Shown here: positions 32,721 through 45,700 of the stretch, piece after piece
How the letters are laid out: each line of letters opens with the position of its first letter
Numbering within the stretch: the stretch's first letter is position 1
From: Sthenelais limicola
Lineage: Eukaryota; Annelida; Polychaeta; Phyllodocida; Sigalionidae
Length of the DNA: 64,000 bases
Assembly (NCBI GenBank): GCA_942159475.1
Contig: OW804096.1
Location: 13,751,871 to 13,815,870 of the forward strand
Direction of reading: 5' to 3'
Position numbers and translations under genes: made by a program
The notes under the pieces: generated by a model
Seen by the model: only the letters and a program-made list of their open reading frames with translations
Database searches by the model: none
Told to the model about the DNA's origin: nothing

Positions 32721-35397
32721 TTATTGGAAACTTTTCTTCACTGCCCATTTCACGGGGGACATCGGAGAAGCACGTTCTGACATCTTTCTAGGGTCCCTAA
32801 TAAGCATTACCGCTTTTCGTTTCTGCCTGGCAGTCATACACTTGATAAATTCGGCATCTAACTTTTGTTTAGTAGTAGTGAGCGCCGGAGTCTCCCATGG
32901 GAGGCGCTTGACCACCCTTGTATGGCCAGATGCAGCCCCAGTTTCCCCTTCTGCCATTTCCTCCTCACTTGACATATAATCGGTCTTGAGTATGCGTTGT
33001 ATTTGCTCTTTTTCTCCCTCAGGCAGCTGCATTTCTTTCAGGGCCACTGTCCTGCGCTTCAGCTTCTGTGTGAGAAAGAAAAGTGTGTCAATGTAGGTAC
33101 ATGTAGACAGTTGGATATTTTTGCATTGGCAATTAGGCAAACTGTTGAAAAAACAGATGTATACATGCAACCCGACCAAAAGAGCGCTGCCCCTTAGCTG
33201 ACTTTGTCTCTCAGAACAAAACTAACACAAAGACATATTAAATGTTTTAACCAGTTGTTAAGTTGTATGCCTCTATTAACGATGGTGTTGGATAGTATGT
33301 AACTCAAGTTTCACTAGAAATGCTATGAATGTAAAAGCTAGGAAAAACAGCTACACATAATTATAGATATACATAATACCTTACCCTCGTTCTGTAGTGG
33401 TTCCACTTCACACGAAGTCTATGCATCTCCTTTGTCCCTTGATTTATCTTAAATTGGCGGTCTTTGATTGTCTTGTGATAAGATCGACAGGCCTCTGAAA
33501 ATGAAAGAAATGTCCTATATTACTATTTATGCATGAATTCTACATATCACTGTAATGTAACTTGATTTACATTGGTAGTGGTGGTATTGATGGCATCTGG
33601 GGTTGAAAAATTAGAAAAATCCATTAATGCCCGTTTTTCACAGCTTTCTGATGTAAAACCAATGGGGCTCAGTTTGCTTTACTAGAGTGTGTATTCACAC
33701 CCCACCGCAGTGATGTGGTGGGTGATTTACTGTAGGCTAGGCTTGCTTAGCTGTTACATAACATTTAAGTGTTAGTTGGTGTTCCACTGAGAGTTTCTGT
33801 GAAAAACGGGTAGGCCTATGTTGTTAAAAGAAAAACGTTTAACTAATTGGTAAAGACTTCTGACACATACAAGGGCTAAAGTATTATAGAAAGAGCAAAG
33901 ATGACCCCCGCTGCATTGGACCATTGGACCGTGTCTAGTTCTATGCTCACACCTACCAGTGGCGCATGCTGCAGATAATATCACAAGTCGCTTAACCTGT
34001 CCAAACAAAGGTTACTAATCACGCTTGCCGTGTTAGGTGGCGTCAGCCTCACTAAATGGTACCGCTTACAAACCTCACACTGGTTTAATTTATTCGGTTG
34101 GAAGCTATAATATTGTAGATCGTTTCAGAATATTCCTCTGAATGCAACACCATTTTAAACCTTTACATATGACCTTAAAAGGTATGTGGCAGAGTGTGCC
34201 CTCTCTCTCAGCGATAATAATTATAATGTCAGGAGCTAAACGAATTACTAAATAAACAACCAGCTGATGTTTCTCATCTTTACAACCCATGCATGCGCTG
34301 TTTTAGATAATCCAACATAATTATAATTGAAAGGAATACTGAGGTTGATGATCATGTGCCGACTTCGATTCCCGCCTCGATCACGCACTTAATCTTACTG
34401 ATAGGTGAACAGGAATTAAATGGCTGCATTCTCCCTAATCTGAGCTTCATTTTGATAGTAGGCACTTCATATTTAAATCAACTTGAAACAGGGATGCTTA
34501 GTATTTTGTGAGTATGGGTTCCTAGAGCTTCGATGATTTACTAGAGGGTATGTGTGTGGTATGGGATTGGTATATATATCAAGTGTTCCTCTACTAGTAC
34601 TTCTACATCTCAATTACCCTCTCAGAATAATGCACATTGACAGTCAGGGATGTAGTATGGTTACATCCATGCATTGCGATTCAACATAATACACAGCAAC
34701 AAAGTAATTATCACCATAACAATGGAAATTAGATTGTTTACCTTTTATGTGCTCAGGGCGGGTAATCTGCCCATAGGTCTCGATGTAGACCTTCAGGAGG
34801 TCTATATAGACCCTTTCGTTGTGAGATGAAGCAAATGATTCGGTGATCTCAAAACCCTTTGAGATGTCTTCCCGTGTATGCAGAGCATAGAGATTCCTTA
34901 TTCTTTTCTAGAAACAGAATGGAAATTAATTAGTCCACCTTATTGAATTAAACTATATTATAATAATTATTACTGCTACTCTCCTCTGCAGGATTATATA
35001 AATGCAAGGAGTATCAGTTACTTTGGATTAACTATAATAATACAAATGAGAATACTAATAGAATATTAACGAATAGAACCAGTATATAATATAGTATAAA
35101 TGATGTGATACATACCCTGCATTCATTTGGCACTGGATTGGTAGATTGATTTTCCTTTAATGTCTCCAGTTCCGAAAGTGTAGCCTTGTACTTTTCCTCA
35201 GTGTCCTCTTGTTTCTTTGACAAACATTTGATATCCAACTTCAGTTTTGCGTTCTCCTTTCTCAATGTGGATACTGCTGTAATCCGACCAGGATTTTCAA
35301 TATCTGAAAGTTCCCCTGAGGCCGAATCGATACTAAAATTAAAGACATCATCATCCAGCCTTGAGCTAGTCGGAGTGGAGTGTATAGGTCTATCCAT
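32721..35397 (-). CDS. CACTA second gene, 300-aa protein of unknown function
   Basis: Four exons on the minus strand: 35116-35397, 34742-34907, 33385-33494 and 32721-33065. All introns are GT-AG and every junction keeps frame, giving 903 bp and 300 residues. The N-terminal exon is acidic, then has a coiled coil of about 45 residues rich in Leu, Lys and Glu. The second and third exons contain Tyr/Lys/Arg-rich helices that could bind DNA. The last exon is basic, with a short acidic patch (SSEEEMAEGE). I do not recognise the family. By position it could play the part of TnpA, the accessory DNA-binding protein of plant CACTA elements, but that is analogy. It shares a roughly 460-bp divergent promoter region with the transposase gene. 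Confidence 0.72.
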
Positions 35398-35855
35398 GGT
35401 AGCTTCTGTTGACGAAATGATATTCTTGTGTGTTTCAAGCTAGTGAGGAAAAGGTATTAAATGGGAAATAATTCTCCAGTCAGACATTCAAATAACCTTG
35501 TCTGTTATTCCTCTTGTTTCGTTAGCACTATAATGGTGTCTCCAACCATGTCTGCCGTGTTCGTTTCCCGTGGACTTGTTATATGCATGGGGTGCAGGAT
35601 AATGTTTGAAGTAGTTTTGATTACAATTTCTAACTACAAGACTAGGAGTTTTAAACAAATTTGTTAGTTTATCAAAGTAGAAAGGTTATTGTTATACTGC
35701 TCGGAGGCTCCCAGGGAAAGATAAATATCCGAATACACAGTACCATCACATACATACCAAGATGCAAACCATTCACAATTTGCAAAACTAGTTAGACTCT
35801 GCTCTTGCCAGGACATATTCCCTCTTATTTGAAGATTTAGTTGGATGCAACTGCA
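35398..35855. promoter_or_regulatory. Divergent promoter region of the CACTA genes
   Basis: 458 bp between the two start codons, which face away from each other. No TATA box was confidently placed. The arrangement implies shared, bidirectional control. Confidence 0.5.
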
Positions 35856-38800
35856 ATGGGTAGGCACCCCAAGTACCAGTGCCCTCATTGCAAAATGCAA
35901 GTCGGAAGAATGCTCCTTATGGTGCACAAAGAAAACTTTCTGAAAGGTTGGTATTATTTTTTCGTAATATGTTATCATAATTTATTCTTTCATAATATTT
36001 CTGCATGAACAAGTATTTACATAAACAAGTGTTTACATAATGACTGGTGATTATGGTACCAATTGAAATAATTCCAAATTTAATTATTGAGTGGTACAAA
36101 CAGTGGGGATAACAATTTCCAATATTCTTATGTTGCCTCTTTTACAAGCATATATATTACATGCTTTTAATTCACGTCTTTTATTCAATATATGTATAGA
36201 TCTTTTATACTGTATGTAGCCTATTGCATAATCCCAGGCCAGATGTGCTACAATGCTTGCTGCATGTAGTGTATGTGTATGTTGTATACTTGTTTAATGT
36301 AATATGAGAAGCTACCCATTTAGCCACCTTTAACACCTCCTGATTAGGCTGGGAGGATATATTTAGGTTTGAGATGCTAGCATAGGGGGTGGGCAGGAGC
36401 GCGTTCCATCACAACTGGCTAAGGCTGTGAGCCTCCTAATTTGATATGTTCAAAGCTAAGATAAACACCTTCCAAAAGTACTGATTTGTGATCAATTAAC
36501 TCTATTTTGGTCTTTAAGAAATTGCTCCCGCCGATGTACTGAGTTAAATGAAAGTTTGTTTCTGTAGGAGGATTTCTCAATAATAAAAGTTCCATGCATC
36601 TATATCGATGAATGTCACTTATATAGGCCTTCTCAGAGTAATAATTTGGGTTCCATAATTACTCTATTAAAGATGCTTTTAACGCAAGTGATATCCTGAG
36701 TTTCCTGACAAACGTTTGTTCAGTTACATTGATAGTGGGATGCAATGGCTTACATTGTGTTGCCCCATTGGATAAGCATGTACTATTATAAACAGACATA
36801 ATTAGTTAAGGCATATCCAATTGCTGTTATGCTGGCAAATCGAATTATCCTGTCGTTTCTTGTGAAAAGTAGAAATTTTCCCAGAAACTCTTTTGGTTTA
36901 TAACCTATAGGAAAATACGAAATGATTAATACATCAACTTTAATTTTATCATACAAGGTGGGATCTGCATGCTCAACGACAAAGAAAAACGACTTGATCA
37001 GAATGATACTGGTCCGATGGAAGACTGTTGCTCTGCCCATGAGGACCATGAGGACATGGAGGTCGACAAAGAAAGTAGTTGGCTTGAAGAGGTAAGGACT
37101 TACTTAATTGGCAGTGTCATATACACATTTTGTTAACCGTTAGGCTATTGCATAGGCTATAATTGTACTCTGGATTTTGGAGATTTTTTTATTGTAAGCA
37201 GTAGAATACTTACAACTACGTTCAGTTACATTAGATCATATATGGAAGAGAGTGGGGAAGTCGCTATTTATTGCAAGGGTAGGAATATCTTTTAGTTGTT
37301 GTTTAAAGATATCAAATAAAGGTGTTGTTTGATTTTTATTTGATTGTTCACTAGCTTTTGGCCGACTGTGGTGATGTAATTTGAAAAATATTATTTTCTT
37401 GCGACTTGAGACACAGTGATGATTAACAAGCCATGGGTTGTGACAGGAAGGATAGCCTACACTATTACTGAGTATTGGTACCACAGAGCTATAGGCGCGT
37501 GGGAGTTGTCTTTTGTAAGATGGAGATGTGGCCACCCTGTCTATTGCGGTTGTTATGTAACAAGATAAACACGCATATCTTGCAGTCATGCTGGTACACA
37601 TCATATGGTACACACCACTTAAGCGGGAGTTGGCACGTCCCACCCCCACCCCTTTACCCTATCACTGAGATATATGTATAGGCCTATTCACACAACCCCA
37701 AACACTATTCCATATTACTGAAAATGTTGTCTATTGAGCACAATCCTTATTCATGACGTTTAATGCTATTTTGGGGTAATGTTATGAGCTGTTTTGTTGT
37801 GGGAAGAAGTGGTGATTAATTAGAATTAATGGTAATGTTTTACTCTATAAAAGTATATACTGTAAAAGTATTTATTTTCGCGCATATAAGTTTTCGCGCA
37901 TTAAGTATACATTGACACCTTTTCGCGCTGATTTAAATTCGCGCAGCAATGAAGTCTCACACCGTGTTTATGCAATTAATACGTTTACAGCATACTCCAT
38001 GACCTAGCTTTCTCAGCTTGAGCTGTGTATGCACACTAGGACCCAAATAGCCTGCATTGCACCTCTACCCCCTGCTTGGGGTGCTAGGGGACGAATAATT
38101 TGTCTAGGGCCCAAAGGGACCAATACCCATGACCTAGCTTTCTCAGCACGAGCCGTGTATGTAGTTGGTAGGGTCCAGACTAATTAATGGCTGTGTACAC
38201 ACTTTGGCTATTGGTCTTTTATTTCATAATACATTGGTTCTTAATCAGACTTGTAATTGCTATGTTACGGATGAAAACTTTGTGATGATATTCTTCTTGA
38301 AGAGGCACACTTGTTGTAACTACCGCATAGACATTTAGGCTCTTGAAAGTGTGTTCAACACAAATTGGAATTAGAGGGAATGTACCTATTTCTTCCACAT
38401 TCAGAATTGTTTGTGCTTGTTTGCTCCACCCTACTCAACTTGGCCATCCACCGGGGATGGATATGTGGCCACCCTGTCTATTGTGTACCATTGTACTGAG
38501 CTAGGTGCTTCAATCCCCGTGCATGCTAAGCATCGTTTGCAGAAATAATTGGTCTATATGTTTCAGTTTGTATCTCAAAAACTATCAAATATTCATTCAA
38601 AATTTTAACTGTATTACATAGCTGTACATATCCTTCCAAATCTGTGACGATTCCATTATTATAGGGCTAATTCTTCTACCCGTTTTCTTTATTGTCGCAT
38701 GGACACTTTAGGACAGTCTATTAAATATATCCTTGTGTTTCAAAGGCATATATGAGCAATTCCACCAATTAGTCGTCATTTGGTCATCCAAAATGCTTCT

Positions 38801-41800
38801 ATTGATTTTTTTTCGTTCATAAACTAGACATATTGCTGCTAATATAGACGAAATTGGGAAAGTTGATAATGAATATTGTAGTCAGGGCAGCTAGAGACTC
38901 TCTGCCCATATACATATACAAAAATATATGACATTTATTCCCGGCCGCTCACTAGTAAAATATGGACTGTGCTAAATGTGGAGCAAATGGGTGCATGAAG
39001 AAACATGTGTGTGTTTGAATTGCAGGGGTGCGACAAGGGGTTAAGGGAAAAGGGGAGAATGGGAGAAAAGGTTCTGGATCGAGTGTGAGTGTTCTAGAGG
39101 AAAAGGGTTTGTCACCCACAACATCAAGATGTATGCAAATGTTCAATATCTCAGTAGAAACGCATACAATGTACTGGTAAACTAATTAAATTGAGAATCA
39201 TATTTTAATGTACCTCTTTTCTTTTAGGGAGCAACAGGAAAGACCCAATCCAATGAGGATTCTGAGTTCAACCAACTGAACTCAGAAGAAGATGAAGAAG
39301 AGCCCATGGATGAAGTCCGTAACCATGGGTTAAGTGCGGAGGAATTAGGGGAAGTTTTGGAAATGTCGGACATTTGCAACCCCAAACACAAGGAAAATAG
39401 CAAGCATGGACGCCTTATCACCTGGATTTTGTTTTTCTTAAGTTGGTGGCAAGCAAGTTATGTTATTTCTGATTCTGCTCTAAATATTCTGCTTGCATTT
39501 TTTGGACAGATATTCCTAATTCTTGGTTCATTTGATTCTTTTGCAAAAGACCTCTCTTCTCAATTCCCAACAACTATCTACAGACTTCGAAAATGGCTAT
39601 GTCTAGATAGGCATGATTTCCAAAAATATATTGTTTGTGGAAAATGTCTAGCAATCCATCAAGAGGGTGATACGAAGACTAATGGATTGTGTTTGAAGAG
39701 GGATAATTTTGGAAAAGTATGCCGGAATCAACTGTTTCATGAGTTCATAGGGAAAGGAGGGAAAGGAATGAAAAAACCCAAACATATATATTGCTATCGT
39801 CCCCTAAGTGACAGTCTGGAACATATATTACAGAGACCAGATATAGAACAATACTGCTCCAATTGGAAAAATAGAGATGTTCCTAGCAATATGTATGCCG
39901 ACATTTATGATGGTAAAGTATGGAAAGAATTTGCTGATAAGAACAATCGCAACTTCTTTAACCAAGATGACACATATGGACTCATGATTAATGTAGACTG
40001 GTTTCAACCATTCAAAAGACGAAGTAATATTTCAATTGGGGTAATATATGTTTGCCTGCTAAATCTTCCCAGACGTTTACGATTTCAAAAGGAAAACATG
40101 ATTATTGCAGGCATTATTCCTTCACTTGAGGGTGAGCCTAAGTCCCTGACAACATTCATGCAGCCACTTGTATCAGAATTAAAAGTGCTATGGAATACTG
40201 GTGTAATTATGAAAACCTACACTAAGCCCCTGGGTACTAAAGTGCGAGGAGCGCTTATATGTGCCGCATCTGATATACCAGCAGCTAGGAAATTATGTGG
40301 CTATCTTTCTCATGCCGCAAAAAAAGGATGTTCACGTTGTAATAAGACATTCCCAGGCAACTTTGGAGAAAAACGTAATTATAGTGGTTTTGAGAGAGAC
40401 TCATGGTTGAAGAGAACACATGAACAAAATGTAAAACATTTAGATACGATCAAATCTGCCATCAACAAGACAACAAAATCGAAACTTGAGTCTCAATACG
40501 GTGTGAGGTACAGTCCTCTTTATGAATTACCCTATTACAATTCTGTTCGTTTTTGTATAATTGATCCAATGCACAACCTTTTCCTAGGCACAGCTAAGTT
40601 CATGTGGAAACTTTGGAATGAACAAGGGTTGATCACTATTAAAGAATCAAAGATTATTGACCAGCGACTGCTGAAAATAGTGGTACCCATATCTGATGGC
40701 TGGAAACCTAAGGTTATAAGTTCTAATTGGGGTGCATGGACTGCCGAAGAATGGAGGAGTTGGACTCTTGTCCATTCATTATACTGTCTTCATGATATAC
40801 TGCCTGATGAACACTTGAAATGTTGGGAATTGTTCATCAAAGCCTGTGGCTTCATAGCTAAACCTACAATAAGATCGATTGATGTTATAATTGCTGATCA
40901 GTTATTTGTAAAGTTTGGGAAACGAATTGAAACACTGTATGGACGGGAGTGCATTACACCGAATATGCATTTACATTGTCATTTAATGGACTGTATATAC
41001 GACTATGGATCAATTTATGGGTTTTGGCTATTTGCCTTCGAAAGATTTAATGGTATATTGGGTGCTTTAAATACAAATAACAAGAGCATTGAGGAGCAAT
41101 TGATGCAACATTTCCTTACGCATGAGCATCTGTATGGATTGCAACACAACTTATCGGGGGAGTATGCAGATTTTTTTTCCAAGCTTATTGGGAAAGAACA
41201 ATCAGGTCTTAGTCCACCAAGCCATGATTTTGAAGATTCGCTCTCCAACTGTGACACAATATGGAGCCTTCTGGATAATATTGTAGTTCCAATCACGCAT
41301 CAATTAAAGAAATTTGATGAGTGTGAACGCAGGCAATTACTCAAGGTATATAAAATGCTCTATAACTCAGACAATTGGACAGTGGGCGGACTATCATCAA
41401 CAGCACAAATATATAGCCAGGTAAATTATGATAATGAAGCCTATCATTCCTATGTCGCAAGCAAAAAGAGAGAACGGGGATTGATTATGGCTTGTTGGTG
41501 TCAAGAGGATGGAATGATAAATGAAGATTGTCTACGGCCAGGAATCATTAAATACTTTGTTAAACACAGTCTATTAATCAATGGAGAACTGAAGTGGCAT
41601 GTCCTCTGCTATGTTAAATGGTTTCGGCAATATTCAGGGACCAGTAGTTTCCGACCACCAATAACTGTATGGGAGTCAAAGAAATTTGTACAAGTTGGGC
41701 CAGCATCCTTTATTCCCGTGCAGAGAATATCAAGCAAGTTTGCTTATGTTCGCCATGCAGAGAATGATTCTCTACTTGTGGTACCTATGCCCAAAAGAAT

Positions 41801-41810
41801 TTGTTTATAG
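35856..41810 (+). CDS. CACTA transposase, TNP2-type
   Basis: Proposed exons 35856-35946, 36958-37091 and 39228-41810: 2808 bp, 935 residues, with GT-AG introns and matching phases at both junctions. Exon 1 encodes a short zinc-finger-like segment (CPHC at residues 9-12). Exon 2 and the start of exon 3 are acidic. The main exon has a cysteine motif CGKC then C and C about 20 and 30 residues on, and a TNP2-like catalytic core: D at about 332 (NVDWFQ), D at about 424 (SDIPA), and E at about 680 (FERFNG), probably the DDE-type triad. It should bind the element's ends, excise it and insert it. The first two exons are inferred from splice signals. The single large exon alone gives 834 residues and is certain as a frame. 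AATAAA follows at 42168-42173. Confidence 0.87.
37092..39227 (+). other. CACTA transposase intron 2
   Basis: A 2.1-kb intron from GTAAGG to TTTTAG. It contains a MITE-E copy (37858-37991) and two copies of a roughly 25-bp sequence beginning ATGACCTAGCTTTCTCAG (near 38000 and 38128). Confidence 0.6.
37858..37991. repeat. MITE-E copy inside the CACTA intron
   Basis: 134 bp from TACTGTAAAAGTATTTA to AATACGTTTACAG, with inner TTTTCGCGC/GCGCGAAA-type repeats. It is the innermost layer of the nest: MITE in CACTA in LINE in Gypsy. Confidence 0.75.
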
Positions 41811-42755
41811 ACATTGCCACACAATAGTTATTCTCCACTATATGTGCTGTATTCTCATGTATTATTTGATTTTATATTTTAACTCTTCTTTCTGATGTAA
41901 ACTGACAGCCATCCGTCTGTATCTTTTGAGGCAGACTGCAGCTCTTAACAGTTATTCATGCTTGTATATATGTAAATATGTTCCATGGTTTTTCACCAGT
42001 GATACATAGCTGAAATATTGTTTCCTCAACCAATGATGCATTTCTTGTAAAGTTGAGGAATATTACTCAACATTGTGTAACCATGCTCACATTTATCAAA
42101 TATTTGTTACAAAATGTATCTACAGTTTTACCACAATTCCGAAGTCTTAGTATTGCACACTGATCAAAATAAATATCTAATACAGTTAATACAGTTGATC
42201 TGAGTTTTGTTGTTTGCCATGCGTTAAAGAATAGAAATTATTCAAGAAAAGTTTCAACGATTTTTAAAGAACTGGTTTCATGAATGTCCATTTAGCCCGC
42301 AAACCTTATGATCCTTCTTACTAGAATGAGCTTAAGTGAATGATACATACTATACCAATAATCCCTGCCGCGCCCAGCCATGACAGTGTTTACATAGTAA
42401 TTTATCTTAAAATCGATAGCTATAGCATGCCACTAATGCTCCTTTGAAATAACCCTAAATGTTATGAAACAATTGACGTTACCAAATATAAAGTATGAGA
42501 TATTTATGCCCACATACAAAGTTTTCATGCATCATTAGTATTTTGGTACTATGACTATACTATACTATACTATACTATATAGTTCCTATATCAATACCTG
42601 AGAATGTGTTTCGATTCACCCATATAAGTTCTTTTAGAGAAGTTTCTATATAACTAATTCGGCATATAATTCATGGAATTAATGTGACTGGGTAAAAGAG
42701 ACAATTTCCCTAGCAAGTTTGCCTCCATCCCTAACTTACAGTAATTAATTGGCCA
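41811..42755. other. CACTA 3' flank of the transposase gene
   Basis: AT-rich DNA with a polyadenylation signal at 42168-42173 and a short (ACTAT)n run near 42560. No gene was seen. Confidence 0.5.
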
Positions 42756-42944
42756 ATGCGTCACTGCACTGTGTATACACGCAGATACACCACTGCACTG
42801 TGTATACACGCAGATACACGGAGCGTTATGGATAAACGCAGATACACCACTGTGTTATGGATAAACGCAGATACACAAACTCAATTGGAGATACACGCAG
42901 ATACTCACACAGCGCAGAGTGAGGATACACCAGATTTCCAACGC
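42756..42944. repeat. CACTA right subterminal repeats
   Basis: Repeated CGCAGATACAC motifs with CACTGTGTATACA spacers, in the opposite orientation to those at the left end. Confidence 0.8.
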
Positions 42945-42981
42945 AGATACTCACCGTGTAAACGCGTTTTTTTTTCCAGTG
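42945..42981 (-). repeat. CACTA right terminal inverted repeat
   Basis: 37 bp, the exact reverse complement of 31815-31851. It is followed by the ATA duplication at 42982-42984. Confidence 0.95.
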
Positions 42982-42984
42982 ATA

Positions 42985-45700
42985 TCCTATATTTTCTCGA
43001 ACAAGAGCAGACCATTTGGCTTGTGGATCCACCAACATTCTCTGAATCCATTTTAGCCTACATGTGATTAGTTTAGATCTAACGTCATGTAGTTTGAGAC
43101 CGCCTTCATCAATTTTTCTACACAAATAATGCCAGGCGACTCTGTGCTTCCCTTTTCTCCAAATAAAGTCAGCTACCATTTTTTGTATCTTACATATCAT
43201 GTGTTCTTCAATGACTATCAGGTTTGCGACATACATAAATAAGGGGATAATTAAGACATTGGCAATAACTACTCTGCCTTTTATAGATATGTCTCTCTTA
43301 CTCCAGTGGTTGACCACCACACAAGCCTTTTCAAAGGCGGTTTCAAAATTAATATTATTCTGTCGTTGCTTGTCATACGGATAGAGTAAATGAATACCGA
43401 GAATTTTCATAGAATTGACCCAGCTTATGTTCTGAGACACTTGCTGAAAGAGAACCATTTCGCCTATATTGAAGCCTTTGGTTTTACTGGTGTTGAGTAC
43501 TAAGCCGGATACATTACTAAATTCACTGATTATAGCCATCATTCTGGCCAGTGATTTTTCATCATTTGCAACTATCGTCATGTCGTCCGCGAATTGTATT
43601 ATTTTGTTATGGACACCACCAAATATTACACCTTGACATTCTGAATCAGTTCTTATCATCTCGGCTAATCTCTCGACAACAATAATGAAGAATAATGATG
43701 CTATAGGGTCTCCTTGCTTAACTCCTCTCCCAATGCTAAACCACTCGGATATGTGACCATTATTTACAATACACGATCTGGACCCTATCATGAGTCTTTT
43801 GATCCAATTCAAGAAAAAATCACCTATGTTTATATCTTTTAGACATTTAAATAAGAAATCCCAGGAGATCGAGTCATACGCCTTTTTAAAATCTAATGAC
43901 ACAAAAAGACCTTTCTTCTTATTTTTTTCAAGATGCTGTGTTATGTCTTCAAGTCTACGAACAGCACAGCCTATATATCTTCCCTTAATAAAACCATACT
44001 GGTCCTCGTTGATCGCTTTATCAATACACCCTTTTAGCCTGTTGCTAAGAGACTTAGATATTATTTTGTAGTCTGTGTTTAACAGTGTGATTGGTCTCCA
44101 GCTACCAATGAGTTTTAAATTACAGTCCTTTTTAGGGATTAGGGAGATAAAACCCTTGTACATTTCGTGCGATAGGCTATTACTCAGGTCACATTCTCTT
44201 AGTACTTCACCGAATATTGGTTCTAATACGCTCCAGAAACACTTGTAGAATTCTACCGGTATACCGTCTGGTCCAGGAGCTTTGTTGCTCGCGAATGAGT
44301 CAAGTGATTTTTTTATCTCATTTTTATCAAAACCTCTATTAAGTATCTCATTATCCATTGAATCAAAGGTAAAACCATCGTGTTCGGCCAAGAATGAGTT
44401 ATGTTCAGGTGCGCTCATTTCTTTTTCATGATATAAATTTTGATAGAATTCTTTCTTTTTCTTTAAGATTTCGCTAGATTCGGTGATGTCAACACCGTCA
44501 ACTTCTAACTGTGAAATCACTTTTTTCTTGAAATTTCTTTTTTCTAAATTTAAAAAGTAGGCTGTGGGTTTCTCACCCTCTACTAGCCATTGCGCTCTGC
44601 TACGCGCCATCGCACCCTGAGCTTTTATAATCTGTTCTAGACGCAATTCGTCTTGTAGATTCTCTATCTCTTGACTTTCGGTCTGGTTTAATACACCCTT
44701 TTGGAATAATACTCTTATTCTTTCTCTGTACTCTTTTTCGACCTTCCTTTTCTCTCTATTTTTCTGTTTTGTATAACTGATGGTTTCGACTCGAATTACA
44801 AATTTTATATAATCCCATTTGGCTTTGATACATCCTAAGCCTTCCATTTCATATGCTTCAATTATTTTTTCTTTCATCATAGATACATACTCCTCGTTAT
44901 TCAGTAAATATTTATTAAACTTCCACATACCAGGGCCTCTGGCCTGTTCATTAGATTTAATAGAGAAGGAAACTAACGAGTGATCTGAATGCTCACATAA
45001 AACATTATCAACACACTTAACCTCAGGTCTGAGCGTGGAATCAATCATACAATAATCCAATCTAGATTTTTGAGAGAGAGAGTTTCTCCCCCAAGTGTTT
45101 ATATTTGCCGTACGCGGCAGCATCTCTTTAATAATATCGCATAATTCGAAATCATGCATTATTTTTATCATATCTCTGAGTCCTACATGTCTTGCATGCT
45201 GGCTGTCACTCAAGCTTAAAAATTCTTCTTCTGGCATAATATCCAGATTAAAGTCACCCATGACAATTAACGATCTTTCTGTTTTACCATTCATTATTCC
45301 TCTTAGAGAGGTACACATTTCAGCTTGCTCCTTATAAGCATCTTTTGTTGGAAAATACACTGAGAATATTGATAGCTCTTTTTGTTCTAACGTTAAGTCC
45401 ACAAATGCGATTCTACCTAGATCGTCGCCTCCTTTATGCTTAATTTCTACATTCAGATCTTTAGATATTAAGATAGCAACTCCCCTTGCATTTCTTTTGC
45501 CGTGGACAAAATGGGCAGTACCCTGCCATTGGTTTCTCCATATTTTGATATCACTATTTACACTGTGTGTTTCCTGTAGTGCGAATATGGCTCTTTTCTT
45601 CTTGTTTAAAAATCTAAATAATGCCTGCCTTTCTTTTTTTTAGACCAGCCAATCCATTTACATTTAAGGTGTAGAAGTTTATATTATTCTCTTCAATCAT
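42985..45700 (-). CDS. LINE ORF2, endonuclease and reverse transcriptase part (frameshifted near its start)
   Basis: The ATG at 45698-45700 begins an AP-type endonuclease (LNVNGL, then LQETH, then GDFN, then SRLDY, then SDHS). A reverse transcriptase follows, with GPDG, FADD (the catalytic box) and the other usual RT blocks. The enzyme nicks target DNA and copies the LINE RNA from the nick. With the C-terminal part the full protein would be about 1257 residues, typical for ORF2. One defect is visible: an A8 run (45634-45641) where A7 keeps frame, so reading stops a few codons later. It may be a real mutation or a sequencing slip. The ATG overlaps the stop of the small frame upstream (ATGA). 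The rest is open to the CACTA junction. Confidence 0.88.

Larger units (their letters stand above)
31815..42981 (+). mobile_element. CACTA/EnSpm DNA transposon inserted in LINE ORF2
   Basis: 11,167 bp with perfect 37-bp terminal inverted repeats beginning CACTGGAAAAAAAAACG. A 3-bp target duplication, ATA, lies at 31812-31814 and 42982-42984. Subterminal repeats occur at both ends. It carries two divergent genes: a TNP2-type transposase on the plus strand and a second protein on the minus strand. The CACTG terminus and 3-bp duplication fit EnSpm/CACTA. Both genes are open across in-frame introns, so the element may be competent. Confidence 0.93.
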
